This document shows, piece after piece, positions 46,795-57,861 of a stretch of DNA of 64,000 bases (positions are counted from its first letter, which is position 1; each line of letters starts with the position of its first letter). The notes under the pieces were generated by a model. That model was not told where the DNA came from, searched no databases, and saw nothing but the letters and a program-made list of their open reading frames with translations. The stretch comes from Gliomastix tumulicola (Eukaryota; Ascomycota; Sordariomycetes; Hypocreales; Bionectriaceae): contig BCHX01000004.1 in the NCBI GenBank assembly GCA_001599755.1, positions 1,054,001 to 1,118,000 of the forward strand, read 5' to 3'. A program made the translations under genes and the position numbers.

Positions 46795-49354
46795 ATCTCA
46801 CGCAGACTGTGTATTTCAAATCATCGGTCTACGAGGGATATATTGGCTAACGGGGAGAATTGCGGAAGAACTTTTGGGCCATGCGCAGCAATACTTCCAG
46901 TAATGGTAATCCAGGGCGTGAGTAGTGAGAGTCATCAAACAGAGAGAGAGAGAGAGGAGGGAGGGGACCTCGGTAGCCGGGCTGCCTGGGCACAACAGCC
47001 GTACAAGCCCTGTCCTGTCGAAGAGATCGGATGGCCTTTCAGATCAGAGAAGGGGGAACCCACCCCCCTGTAGTGACAGGGCCTTGCTCACTTCCAGTTA
47101 GTGCTCCGTAACCTTGACGCCTTCGCCCTTTGCCCTGGAACCCAACTCCCCTTTTTTCGTCAGACTCTATTACTCGACGCATCATCACTGGGGCTCTCTC
47201 CCCACCTCTTCAGCCGGGCAGGTAAGCCCTTTCTGTCCGAGAGAGACAGACCAGAGTCAGAGACGCGCCGCGAAGCCCCCGACCGTGACGCACGGATCCG
47301 AAGAAAGGGGAGAGAGAGAGAGACGGGGCGCGCCACACCAACGACACGGAGTCACGGACGCCCTCCCTTGGCCGAAAGCTTATCTACGAGGGGGAGGGTC
47401 GATAACGTGGGTAATGCTGTGGAAACTGTTACTTGATATCAAGACAAGAGAGCAGCAGCCTGGAAAGGCGCCGTAATTACGCCCTCGATCCGCGAAATCG
47501 AATAGGGGTTGCCCTTGCTTCCCTCCCCCGTCCCTACCCTCCCTCCATCGGCCAGCCGGATCTTGCCAGGCGTTTTTGACGTGCCCAGATGACGCCCAGC
47601 GACCCCCCCCTCCCCTCCGTAGCGGCCCTTCTAGAAGTTTTAGAGTCCGCATCTCCGTGATTCTTCTTGCGGCACTCCACGCCGTCGCAATCGGAGATGA
47701 GGTGCTGCTTTGAACGTCTGTAGCCCTGGGTGTAACTTGTAGGGGGTGGCTTTGGTCTTGTCCTCCCCGCCGCGCGTGCCCTGAACCAAACGACGTCTGG
47801 ACTGGTCGATCTCGGACGTGTTTCCGTCTTCTTCTGAAGTCTGTTTCAAGGGCTAAGGCTGGGTACGTATGTCACTGCCTGGTTATTGGAGCGGTTTGCC
47901 AGCAGCAGCAGCACAATGCAACTAGGCGTCGGCACTTGGAGGCGGATACGGGACGTGACCCGGCCCTGCGGTGCATCCTCTAGTGTGGTACGGTAGCGTC
48001 CAATGTTACCCTCTCCCCCCAAATACATACGTCCTGCACGCTGAAGAGGTGTCACGGTGGCACACCAGCACGCTTGAACGTCACACCTGGATGGTGGCAT
48101 CATAGACGCATGGCAGGACACATTTCTCTCCAATGCCCTCTCGCACACCGGCGGGGCGAAGGGCAAGGCATATCCTCTGGTGGTCTCCCCTCCACCCTTG
48201 AAGTTTGAAAGCAACACACAAACGCCCTGGTGCAATGGGGAAACATGCCTTGCCAACGGTTGCGTACTCGTACTCGTAAAACATCCCCCCCCCTTCCCCT
48301 TGTGGCCCGTCAACGGCATGGCTTTTTCCTTGAGTCACCGACTACTGCTGCTGGTATGATGTGCATCGTGGCTCCAAGGCACCGCGTAAGGTGTAACGCG
48401 GACGACGGCCCCCTCCCCCTGGACGGTTCTATCATTCTGATGCCGCCCAGCCCTTTTTTTCGTCTCATTCTCAGGGCGAAGTGCTATTGGATGGTGAGGT
48501 GCCATCTCCACCGCGGAATGAAACCCTTTCTGTGCTCTGTCCCCGTTGCCACACCGCAGGGCTAAATGAGAAGAAATAGTGAGAGGGGAGGGGAGGGGGG
48601 ACTAGCGTTGTCGAGCGTATTGATCGATGGTCTACCGTAGAGCCTCGGCATTTCGTTGTCGTTTGATATTGGAATGAGTTCGAGCAGGGGGGATGGTGAA
48701 TATATCGACTTAGGTCAGTCATCGACGAGGCGATGTGCCGTCGACGGTGATAGACAGAACATCACGAAAAAAAAAGATAGATTAGTTAGGGTCTCCCGTA
48801 TGAATCCCGCCTTCCATCTTTAAGTGCATACATGGGCCGCCTGGCAGCACTACTCATGCACCATGACCGAGGACAAGACAAGAAAAAAAAGCCTCCAGCA
48901 GGGGGAACAACAACGTTGAATGTCTCAGTGTGGTCATATGCCGTCCCTCCCACCCAAAGGTCCCGTGAGCCACGCTCCGTGCAGGCCACGTCGTTGTCAT
49001 CGTCGTCATGTCATGGTCCCCGAAAAGACCGTCCGTCCTCTGGCAAAAGACATGCATGCATCCATGCCGCTGCGGAGTCGGGTGGTTTTGAAAATTGAGC
49101 CTAACTTTGGCAATTGACGAACGCAGTGTGACGACGCCTGCACTTCGACGGCGGTCTTGCCTCCTGACCGGAACCGCGCGCTCCAAACAAATCTTCAGCG
49201 GGCTGAGGGGGGTGGTGGTGGTGGTGGTTGGTCTAGTAGTTTGAAGTTCCATTACATGTGTAAGTAGAGGGCGTGTACTGAACTACCCCCGCTAAACAGC
49301 TTCGAGGGTGTGCGGGAGAGAGAGGGGGGGGACTGTGCTTGTGCATCATTGGTG

Positions 49355-49359
<5 letters not shown>

Positions 49360-49386
<27 letters not shown>
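49360..49386. repeat. CT microsatellite
   Basis: About thirteen CT units in gene-free DNA, following a G8 run. Confidence 0.85.
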
Positions 49387-49918
49387 TCCTCTCTCGCTAC
49401 TGCAGCTCGCCGCTGCTAAACATAGGAATCGGCTGCTTGGACTATCGGAACGATAAAGATGCCATGCTGTTCTCGCCTCACCTTGGGGACCCATCGCTCG
49501 TTTTCGGCAGGCTGCGGCTCGTTGCGTGCGTGGCAAGCCCATCAAAAACCCTCCCTCCCCCCCTCCCCATGTCGTCAAAGAATCTTGGGAGGAGATCCAG
49601 TAGCAAGAAAGAGATGGGCATCCTTAGAGGGTGGGGTTGCAGAAGAGGCAGTGCAAGGAAGGGTTGCAAATCGGATCCAGTTCTGGTGCCCGCCGAGAAC
49701 CCATCAGATGCAACAGCCAGGAGAGGTTTTCGAGTGTAAGTCGAAGCAAGGTACGACGGCTCTACTTCCGTGTACGAAAATGAAAAAAAAGAGGGAGGAG
49801 GACGAAAAGGGACAGAAAAAGTTCTCTGGTCGTACAACGGCGCGAGTCGTACCTCGTGTATCTGTAACTCATGCAAGTCAGGTTTTGTTTCAAAGGGGGT
49901 TGGATCTATCGTAGACCC

Positions 49919-49946
49919 CCCCTCCTCCTCCTCCTCCTCCTCCTCC
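49919..49946. repeat. CTC trinucleotide repeat
   Basis: About nine CTC units after a C-run. Any frame through it encodes only Ser, Pro or Leu runs, with no gene around it. Confidence 0.75.
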
Positions 49947-50345
49947 GGCGGGCAGTCGGTAACACACAAACACACCAATGTGTCGTAAGGCTGGCTACCC
50001 TACCTAGGACCCGGGACCCAGTACATCGCATTCCCACGGCCAAGGTCAAGGCCTGTCTGGAACCATGACAGGTCATGTCAGCGGGCAGACACGATCAGCC
50101 CTGCGCTCCTCCTCGCTCTTTCACGGTGACCATAGCCAAGCCCCGACTAACAATCCTGTCTACTATACGTTCGGTGTCCGAGGACGGTGGTGAGAGAGGA
50201 ACGACTGCTCGCCCGACCGGCAATAACGTGCTACCCGGGCTTATTATCAAATATCCATGCAGGTGTAGAAAGCTGCCCGGGTCACACCCGTTGCCTGGAC
50301 GCTACCCAACCAAAAAGACGTATGCAACTGCAACCTCATCACCAA

Positions 50346-50381
50346 CACCACCACCACCACCACCACCACCACCACCACCAC
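50346..50381. repeat. ACC trinucleotide repeat
   Basis: About twelve ACC units in gene-free DNA. Frames crossing it give His or Pro runs only. Confidence 0.8.
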
Positions 50382-50860
50382 TACCACGCCCCCCTACCTC
50401 CCACACCTCGTTTAGGGGAAAGATCGGGCGGCTGCCTTGCAAGCCACCCTACCTCGTAGGGCACAATACGGTAGCATTGCAGGATGTGACGCTGTCGAGG
50501 CGCACGCCACACATGTGCAACCTGCATGTGCATGCATGTGTGCGTGTGCTTTCACATTTCACCCGAGCGAAACGACGCTGCCATTACACACCACCCGGGC
50601 AACGCTGGAATAGGTAGTATATGTCACTTTTTCACCACACAATGCAGCTTCTGGGCATGCCAATCAGTATTACCCTCCGACAGCAGTCTGATTCCGTGGT
50701 TTCAGAACAGATCATGGCGTGGCAATGACCAAGGTAGGGCTAAGCGCTTATTCATTGGAGGGGTCACTAGACGCCGAAGGAGCATTAAACATTTAGTGCT
50801 CTCTGCGGCGTGCGGAGTATTCCGCTGCCTTTTCGTCCTGATGCACTCGTCGTCGGGGAC

Positions 50861-50894
50861 CTCGCCTTGCCTTGCCTTGCCTCGCCTCGCCTCG
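50861..50894. repeat. CCTYG pentanucleotide repeat
   Basis: Units CCTTG and CCTCG alternate for about seven copies in gene-free DNA, an imperfect minisatellite. Confidence 0.7.
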
Positions 50895-53800
50895 CGGCCA
50901 GGTGGTCTGCCGTATCGTATAAGCGGCCGTATTGCGAGCGGAGTGACAGAGCCCGACGATCATCCCTGGCTGCCATTGTAATGCCCGTCGTCGAGGGCGC
51001 GCAGTTTGAAGCCCAGGTTGTCGGCGTTGCTGCATCAGTCATTTCCGATCGTCTATCGGGACGAAAGTCGTCATTGCTCCGTGGCCCTACAGGGCTCGAG
51101 CGCTGCTTGGCTCATTAGTAGATCGCATCGTCTCGCCCGTCACCGCTAGGCAAATATTAATTAAAAAGGCGGACCGGCGAGGGACGACAATAATGAGATT
51201 TTGCTGATTTTGATTTGAACGAGTTCTAAGCCCTAGGGCCCGAAAGGGTCGAGAGCTTGCCAGAGTTACCGACCGGCATCTGCTGCGCCTCGATGCATTG
51301 CTATTTCCAGCTTTCGATATCGGACTCGGGTGGCCGCCAATTCCAAATGCCCGCCCCCATGTGAGATGGGGGAAAAAAGGTCAAGTCTGGAATCGGCTTT
51401 TCGACCTTGGCAGGCTAGCTGTCGAAGGGGTTGTGCTGGTTGGGGGCCAGGTTTCGGGGAGTCTAGGTAAGAGATGTCCACCGCGCGAAAGGGGCCCCCT
51501 GCCCTCTTTCTCTCTCGACTCATCGTCTTCTTACAGGTCACACAATCTCACTCGCTGAGGACTTTTGGGGACTGCCACGAGGCTCGGGGAAGCGGAGTCC
51601 AATAGTACGCTCTTCGATTGGTGCCGGGCGGGCGAACTAGAGGACATCTTTCAGCACAAATCGCTCCGTGAGGGACGGCGCAGTCGTTCAATAGATTGGG
51701 TAAAAAAACGCAGTAAAGTGTCCGCATGATCCGAAATGGCGGTAACGGACGCCGCAAGTAGTCTGCTGAGGAAAACGGTCCACTGGGTAGACTCGTTTAC
51801 GATGCCCTTTGGGAGGAGAATGGTACGGTAGCAGTCGGCCGGTCACGGTGTGTACTTTTGTCGTTTTGTGGCCTTTTCACGAACACCAAGACCGCCCTAG
51901 TAGCAATCACGCTGGGTGGCGGCACAGTTTCGACGATGTGAATGGATGGGTGATGCCTGCGCGTGCCTTCGTCTGTCGGGTATACGACACCGCTCGCTGT
52001 CCGAACGAGAGCCGCCCCCTCGCCTCGCACTTGCGGTGTGCGGGGAGACCAAAGTGTTGGTCGCGTCCCGGCCGGCCACGCAGGTAATAGCGAGCCATGA
52101 GGTGAGTGAGATATTGATTCTATCGCAGGCATCTGGGGTTGGCTGCCTCGCATGCGCGCCGAGGCGAGCGAGAAGAGGAAGCGAAATAAGCAAGCAAGCA
52201 AGCGAACCCTGGGCGAGTAAATCATGCCTCATATGCCATCTACCGTATGCTGTCCAGTCGCCTGCGAGGGTTCTACCGAGAGGAGGGTTCATATGTCAAG
52301 GCCGACTGAGCGGCACAGTCGACGGCCGACAGTTGCGCCAAGTATCGATCGGTCTCCGTTTATTAGAGAATGCGGCATGAGGGATGGAGGCAGGCCCTCA
52401 GGCCCCAGGCCCTGGTATGGCATGGCCTGTCATGGGATGGCATATTCCGCAGGTATTTGGAAACTTGATTACGAAGAATGCTGGCGTGGAGATGAGATCA
52501 TGGATGCAGCAATCCAAGCCTCGCCCCAACAACGATGCGTCGTCGCGTCGTCGTCAACTTCCGTGGCTTGGACCAGTCGCCTCCGACCAACGCTCGACGT
52601 TGGTTCCAACAACTGGCAAAGGGCCGCTGAGTCAACGGGACGTCGAGGCGAAAACGAGCCTGGAAGGGGGAAAAGGTACATGAGGCAAGTACCACCTTAC
52701 CCTGACCAGCCTTACACCCCTCACTAAGGCAAGTCCCTTGCCCCGAAGAGGACTCCAGCGCTGGCAGTCGCAGCGCGCAGGCCATGGCCCATGGGCGGCA
52801 GGGGTTGGCTGCTTGGCATTGGCAGCCGATGGATCCCCTATCACAGGGCTGGCATTTAGGGCTCTTCAGAAGTTCAGGTCCCGTTTCCACAGGACCACCA
52901 CGCCTGAGCTGCTGACAGGGCAGGGCTCCTCCTTTGCCCAAGGCAATGTTCCTCACGCCCACTTCCTGCATGCCTTGCCTGGGTCAGTGAAGCTGGGAGC
53001 GGATATGATGGTAGGGGCCAGGTACCGCTTGGGGATGCGGTTGGAACGGTTTCCCTTTCTGATCCTCCCTTGGTCTCCCTGGGCCACGCTTTGAGAAATT
53101 GCGGCCAGGAGGAGGCTTGGGCAGGGCAGGCCAGCCGGGTACAGAGTCGAGTGTCTTATTGCGTGCATGGATGGCGGAAGGGCATTCTGGTGGGCTGGTT
53201 GAGGGGTTGGCGTTGCAGCGAGGTATTCACCACTACCAACGTCGGCATGCGATCTGCCCGTCCGCGCCTTCCTCGCCTTGCCAGGTTGGGCCAGGTTGAG
53301 GTAGTATGGAGAGCCTGGAGAGGTACTTCAGAGGCAGGTACTGGCTGGGTGGGGCGCACCTTACTCCGTACACCTTACGAAGAACTTGGGTGTTTGGGTG
53401 GTGCTTGGGTGGTGCTTGGGGTGGTGCTTGCCCTGCAAAAGCGCAAAGTATACGCCCACGCCCACCCGCCCCGTCTGTCATTTGGGCCACGCCCCCTGCA
53501 GATCTTAGACCACCCCGTCCACGCTGCGTCCACGCTGCATCCACGCTTGCATTACGAGCGGGCAAGGGAGGCAAGCAATGGGACGCCCTGGTCAGAGCCC
53601 TACAACCCTGCTCGACAATTTGCGCCTTTCCCGGAACGTCATCGCGCGGGTGATTGGGGCCACTCCAAGGAGCATACGGAGTATTTACACACCCCGACAA
53701 TTGGAACGCCTGCAGACACCCAGAGTACGAGCGTCGGTACGGTGCACACTAGCAACGGTGCAGGTAATAGTAACCTAACAGTTGCAGCATTACAGCAGCA

Positions 53801-54811
53801 GCCGCTGCGAAGGTACGCACTTGCTGAGGTGCATATTCCCCCAGGGCAGGCAGGTCAGGCCCCGGGGCCTTGAAATCAACGACCCAGATGTTTTTGTGCT
53901 CCTCGTCCAAGGTACATACATACATGAGACCCCTCCCCCGTCGCTTTTCCCTCGCTCGTCGGATCTGCCTGCCTTTTGGTCTCGTTATTCGCTCTCTTCT
54001 CATCTTCAGTCCTCATCCTCCTCATCCTCCTCAAACCTATCCGCCACTCTGGGGATTCCCGTCTCCAAAGTCCGTATAAAAAAAGAAAAAGAAAAAAATA
54101 GTGCTAGGCTGGTCTCTTCGACACACGGCGGCGTGTCCTCCTCCCATCAATCTCCTTGTTTCAATGGTTCCGGGCTTCGAAAGGGGTTTCATCAGGACGG
54201 TTTACTCCGGCGGCGCTCCCTCTCGTCATTGCTGCTGCTGCTGCTCCCGCTGCTCTCTCAGCCACGACAACAGCGAAATTGGCTAGCGGTAGACGACGGC
54301 GTGCATTGGAATGAGCCCTCGCCCTCGCGCAGATTCAAAAGAGACGGCCCAGCATTCTCGCGGATCGTCTTATTGAATTTTCATCCATCGCCTGCCCCCA
54401 GCTCGGCTTGGTTGGCTGTGCTGCTCTCTGCTGGCTTAGAGGTGGTGCTGGTGCTAGCTAACGGCTTGGTACGCTCTTTGGTACAATTACGGCGGTACCC
54501 CCCGGCTCTCCACCCCCCATTCGTTGGCTGTGGCATCCTCAACCTGCCATACGGATTTCCCGATTATATTGCCACCTCGAGTTCCAGCTGCTTGGGATCA
54601 CAACAAACCCCACACATCAGCATCCCGAGCAAACTTTCGCTCTCGAGTTCGGACACGGTCGTTTTTATGACGGCCCTGGCTGCCTGAAAGAAGGAGCCCG
54701 TTGTCTCGTCCTCAGCTCCCTGCTCCATCGGCGCCTCGCAGGGATCTCCATTCCTCAGCTCCAGTTAGACGCCTTGACTCGTCGACACTCTGACGGACCG
54801 CCATCGTCACC

Positions 54812-56840
54812 ATGGCTTTTCCGCCACAACCAAGGGAACCGGGCCCTCCCCTCCCGAGTATTAGAGTTCCTCCTCACCTCGTCGATCGGAGTCAACCCTC
54901 ATCACATCACGACAGCCCTTACGGTGCCAGTCCAGCGATGCGTATCCCCGGCATCGACACACAACCAGACGTCCCTCCTCCCTTGCCGCCGCCTCGCTTC
55001 CCCTTGGGCAACAACAACATGCCTCCCAATCACCCCGTCGCCCTACGCCGACACGACTTCCAATCCAGCCACTCGTCCTTCGGAAGCGGCTACGGAAGCG
55101 GCTACGGCAGTATCGAAGACGGTGAGAGGTTTCGGAGGAAGGACCTACGACATCCTGTCAAGGACGATGAGGGATACCAAAGTTGGTCCTCCGAGCCAAG
55201 GTACGACCTCGTCCTCGCCCTCTGAGCCATACACCCAGTCCAATTGGCATGGCTCGGTGTTGCAAGCCCCTTCTGTATCCTCTAACTAACTCATCTAGGC
55301 CTCGCGACTCCTTCCCCAGAGCATTCGGGTTACACCACAACAGCTTCCAGTTCCAGTCACCTGCCGACATCCACGGGGCTTCTCTGAAGAAGAAACTCGA
55401 GTCTACCAAGTCCTTCGAACAGTCCAGGCCAATCTCCCTCCTAACCGCCTCGGCCAACGAACTGCTCCCCAAGCCCCATTCCGACTCGCCTCTGTCGGGC
55501 CACCCAGCGCAGCTTCCCTTCCACCCTCGAACCTTCGACTCTCCGCGTTCAGACCATGGGCCCATGTCTGCAGTATCTCCTCGATCCGCCCCGTTCCAGC
55601 AGCACGGCGGCATGGACTACCGATCAACCCTCGATCCCTTTGACCCTGATCGTTCTCCAAGGAGCCGGACGAGGAATAACAGCGACGATGCCTCGTCGAC
55701 GCAGGGCAGCTATGACTACGGCTACGCAGAAGATATGGACATGGATGAGACGCCAGAGCTCAAGAGGCTGCAGCTGTCCGACCGATATGCTCCCGTGGCA
55801 CATACCGTGGGACAGAAGCGCCGCGCAGCAAGTCCCCCTCCGGGCGAGAACCCCCCCCTGGGTCTGCAAGGAAAAACCGACCTGGTCATCCGCAGGAACG
55901 ACCTTGGCTCCCGCGGCTCCCCTACGCCTCGTCTTGCGAACACCATCCAGAGCCCTCTGCACTCTCTGTCGCGATCCAACTCGTACATGTCTATGAGCTC
56001 TGGGGCACCGTCTATCTCAACAAACGCTTATGAGCGGCGGTCACCGGGTGGATCTCCTGGCGGCGTCTCACCCACGTCAGCTACATCTCCTTATACGACG
56101 CCCTTGTCGCTCCATCCTAGCCCGCATTCGACTTTCAACTCGAGGCCACCAGTTGTTCACACCCGAAATGTGTCGGTCGCAGACCCCAAGAAGCTGCCTG
56201 AGTTGCAAAAGCCTCTCGGCGCGAAGGGGTTTTTGATGTGCGAGTGCTGTCCCAAAAAGCCCAAGAAGTTTGAGACACGCGAAGAACTGAGGTGAGATTC
56301 ATTCACATGACTTCCGGCCCCCAATCCTTCCTTTCTTGGCACGTTCTAAATGCTGACATATATTCCACCAGGGCACATGAGGCTGAGAAGCAATATACCT
56401 GCCAGTACTGCGGTAACCGCTTCAAGAACAAGAACGAAGCTGAGCGACACATGAACTCGCTCCATCTGCGACGCCACTCGTGGTCGTGCTCGGCGCTGAA
56501 CAGCTACGACCGCGCGTTCCACGAATCGTCGAGCCTTCCTGGTCAGGCTGACACGTGTGGGTACTGTGGAGAGGACTTTCACCGTTCTGGGGATCCCATT
56601 GGTGTTAAGAGGTGCAAGGTGGCTACCGACGAGGACTGGGATGAGCGTATACGACACCTGCAGGAGGTTCACAAGTTTGGCGAGTGCAACTCGACCAAGA
56701 AGTTCTTCCGAGCGGATCATTTCCGCCAGCACCTGAAGCACAGCCATGCTGGCGCGAGCGGGAAGTGGACCAACATGCTAGAGACGGCGTGCATGATAGA
56801 GGAGGAGCAGCCCCAGCACCGCAACGAGGCGCCGTATTGA
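54812..56840 (+). CDS. C2H2 zinc-finger regulator with long Pro/Ser-rich N-terminus
   Basis: Predicted join(54812..55200,55299..56291,56372..56840), 616 residues. Start context is accATGG. Intron 1 runs from GTACGA to CTAG with CTAACTAAC upstream; intron 2 from GTGAGA to CACCAG. Residues 1-440 are disordered, Pro/Ser-rich, with several SP/TP sites, a GSGYGSGYGS patch and an acidic DMDMDETPEL segment. The C-terminal 170 residues hold the fingers: a partial CxxC (C444, C447), a canonical C2H2 (C471, C474, H487, H492), then Cys-rich WSCSALNSYDRAFH and DTCGYCGEDFH segments, and a final FFRADHFRQHLKHSH finger. This fits a nuclear DNA-binding factor of a fungal C2H2 family whose founding member I cannot name. 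It has by far the longest upstream spacer in the window (16 kb). The target and pathway are unknown. Confidence 0.87.
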
Positions 56841-57821
56841 GACGCGCCTCGGTCAGCTATGCGATCGATAAATCGCGGGGGGGAAAGCGTTGTACAAATG
56901 TCTACGGAGTTTCTGGTTGCATTTTCTACAGCGGGAATCATGGACTGAATCAGCGTGTGTGCCGACAGCGTGCGGCGCACTTGTGTCCAAATATGAACGA
57001 ATTACGACAACGCGCTTCTTCTTCATCATTACTGGGCGGCGTTTTGAGAACCAAAATTATACGGGGTCCATTACTGCAATTTCCCCTGGACTGGTTTGCG
57101 GCCAAGTTTGTTCTGTGTTAGTATCGACATCCGAAATGTGAGCATATACCTCCATACTTAGTATCTACTGTCCGGATTTTTTTTGAGAAATGGGATCTAC
57201 AGGAAGGCGGAATTAGATAGATGTCAGGGACACACAATATGAAGAACCATCAAAACACATCTCATTGCCCTTCTCGCTCTAGCTCTAGCCTGTATCCTCC
57301 CGTGACATACCAACCAACGCAGACATGACACATGGTGGCTTGACGCCGGTCCTGAAGGGAGTGACATCGTGGTTGACGCACGACGTAATGGCAGCCCGCC
57401 GAGACCATTGAGAGCCCAGCGAGTCCCCATCCTAAATCAATAAACCTGGAAAATAAAGGGATCCATCAGGCTGATCGAAGCTAAGCTAGTAGGTACGTAG
57501 TAGGTAGGTAGGCTTGGGGCCTTTTTTGTTGTTGCGGCTTCCCACGCCCTCGCCCGGGCTCTACCTGGGCTGCTACTAACTAGTCCGGGCTTCCAAACCC
57601 AAATTTCTTCAGCGGGATGCGAGCGAATGGGTGAACCTGCTGGGTCCCTTTTTTTTTCTACAGTCGGCGGAACCCACTTGGGTGCTTGGGAGCCGAGAGG
57701 GCGTTTTTAGCCGTAGGGCTATTTGGGCATGTAGGCGCTGTTTTCCCTCCTTGCTTGTTGTTCCATGGTTCGGGGACGGTCTTTTTTGGTCGTAATGATG
57801 GAGGGGGAGTGAGAACCGTAA

Positions 57822-57861
<40 letters not shown>

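Larger units (their letters stand above)
38830..54811. other. 16-kb gene-poor region rich in simple repeats
   Basis: I find no gene here on either strand. Frames over 100 codons (40614-41522 -, 46184-46819 -, 52224-52727 +, 53070-53873 +) are low-complexity, built on repeats or Cys/Arg/Pro-rich chance sequence, and no set of exons joins into a family. No transposase, reverse transcriptase or terminal repeat is visible. Features are CT, GA, CA, CAC, CTC and CTTGC microsatellites, very long C and G homopolymers, and one N gap. The last 1.5 kb is CT-rich with CTG repeats near 54228, as expected for the promoter and leader of the C2H2 gene. Small non-coding RNAs cannot be judged by eye. Confidence 0.6.

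Noticed and set aside
50346..50381. Trinucleotide repeat as a possible CRISPR or minisatellite gene
   Set aside because: Pure ACC units without spacers, in a eukaryotic context; simple microsatellite.
53070..53873. 267-codon plus-strand frame
   Set aside because: Built on GGTGCTTGG and CACGC direct repeats. It has a Trp/Arg-rich composition, no homologous family, and ends in what is probably the C2H2 gene's upstream region.
38830..54811. Transposon-rich island as explanation of the gene-free block
   Set aside because: No transposase or reverse transcriptase motif, long terminal repeat or AT-rich RIP-type decay could be seen by eye.
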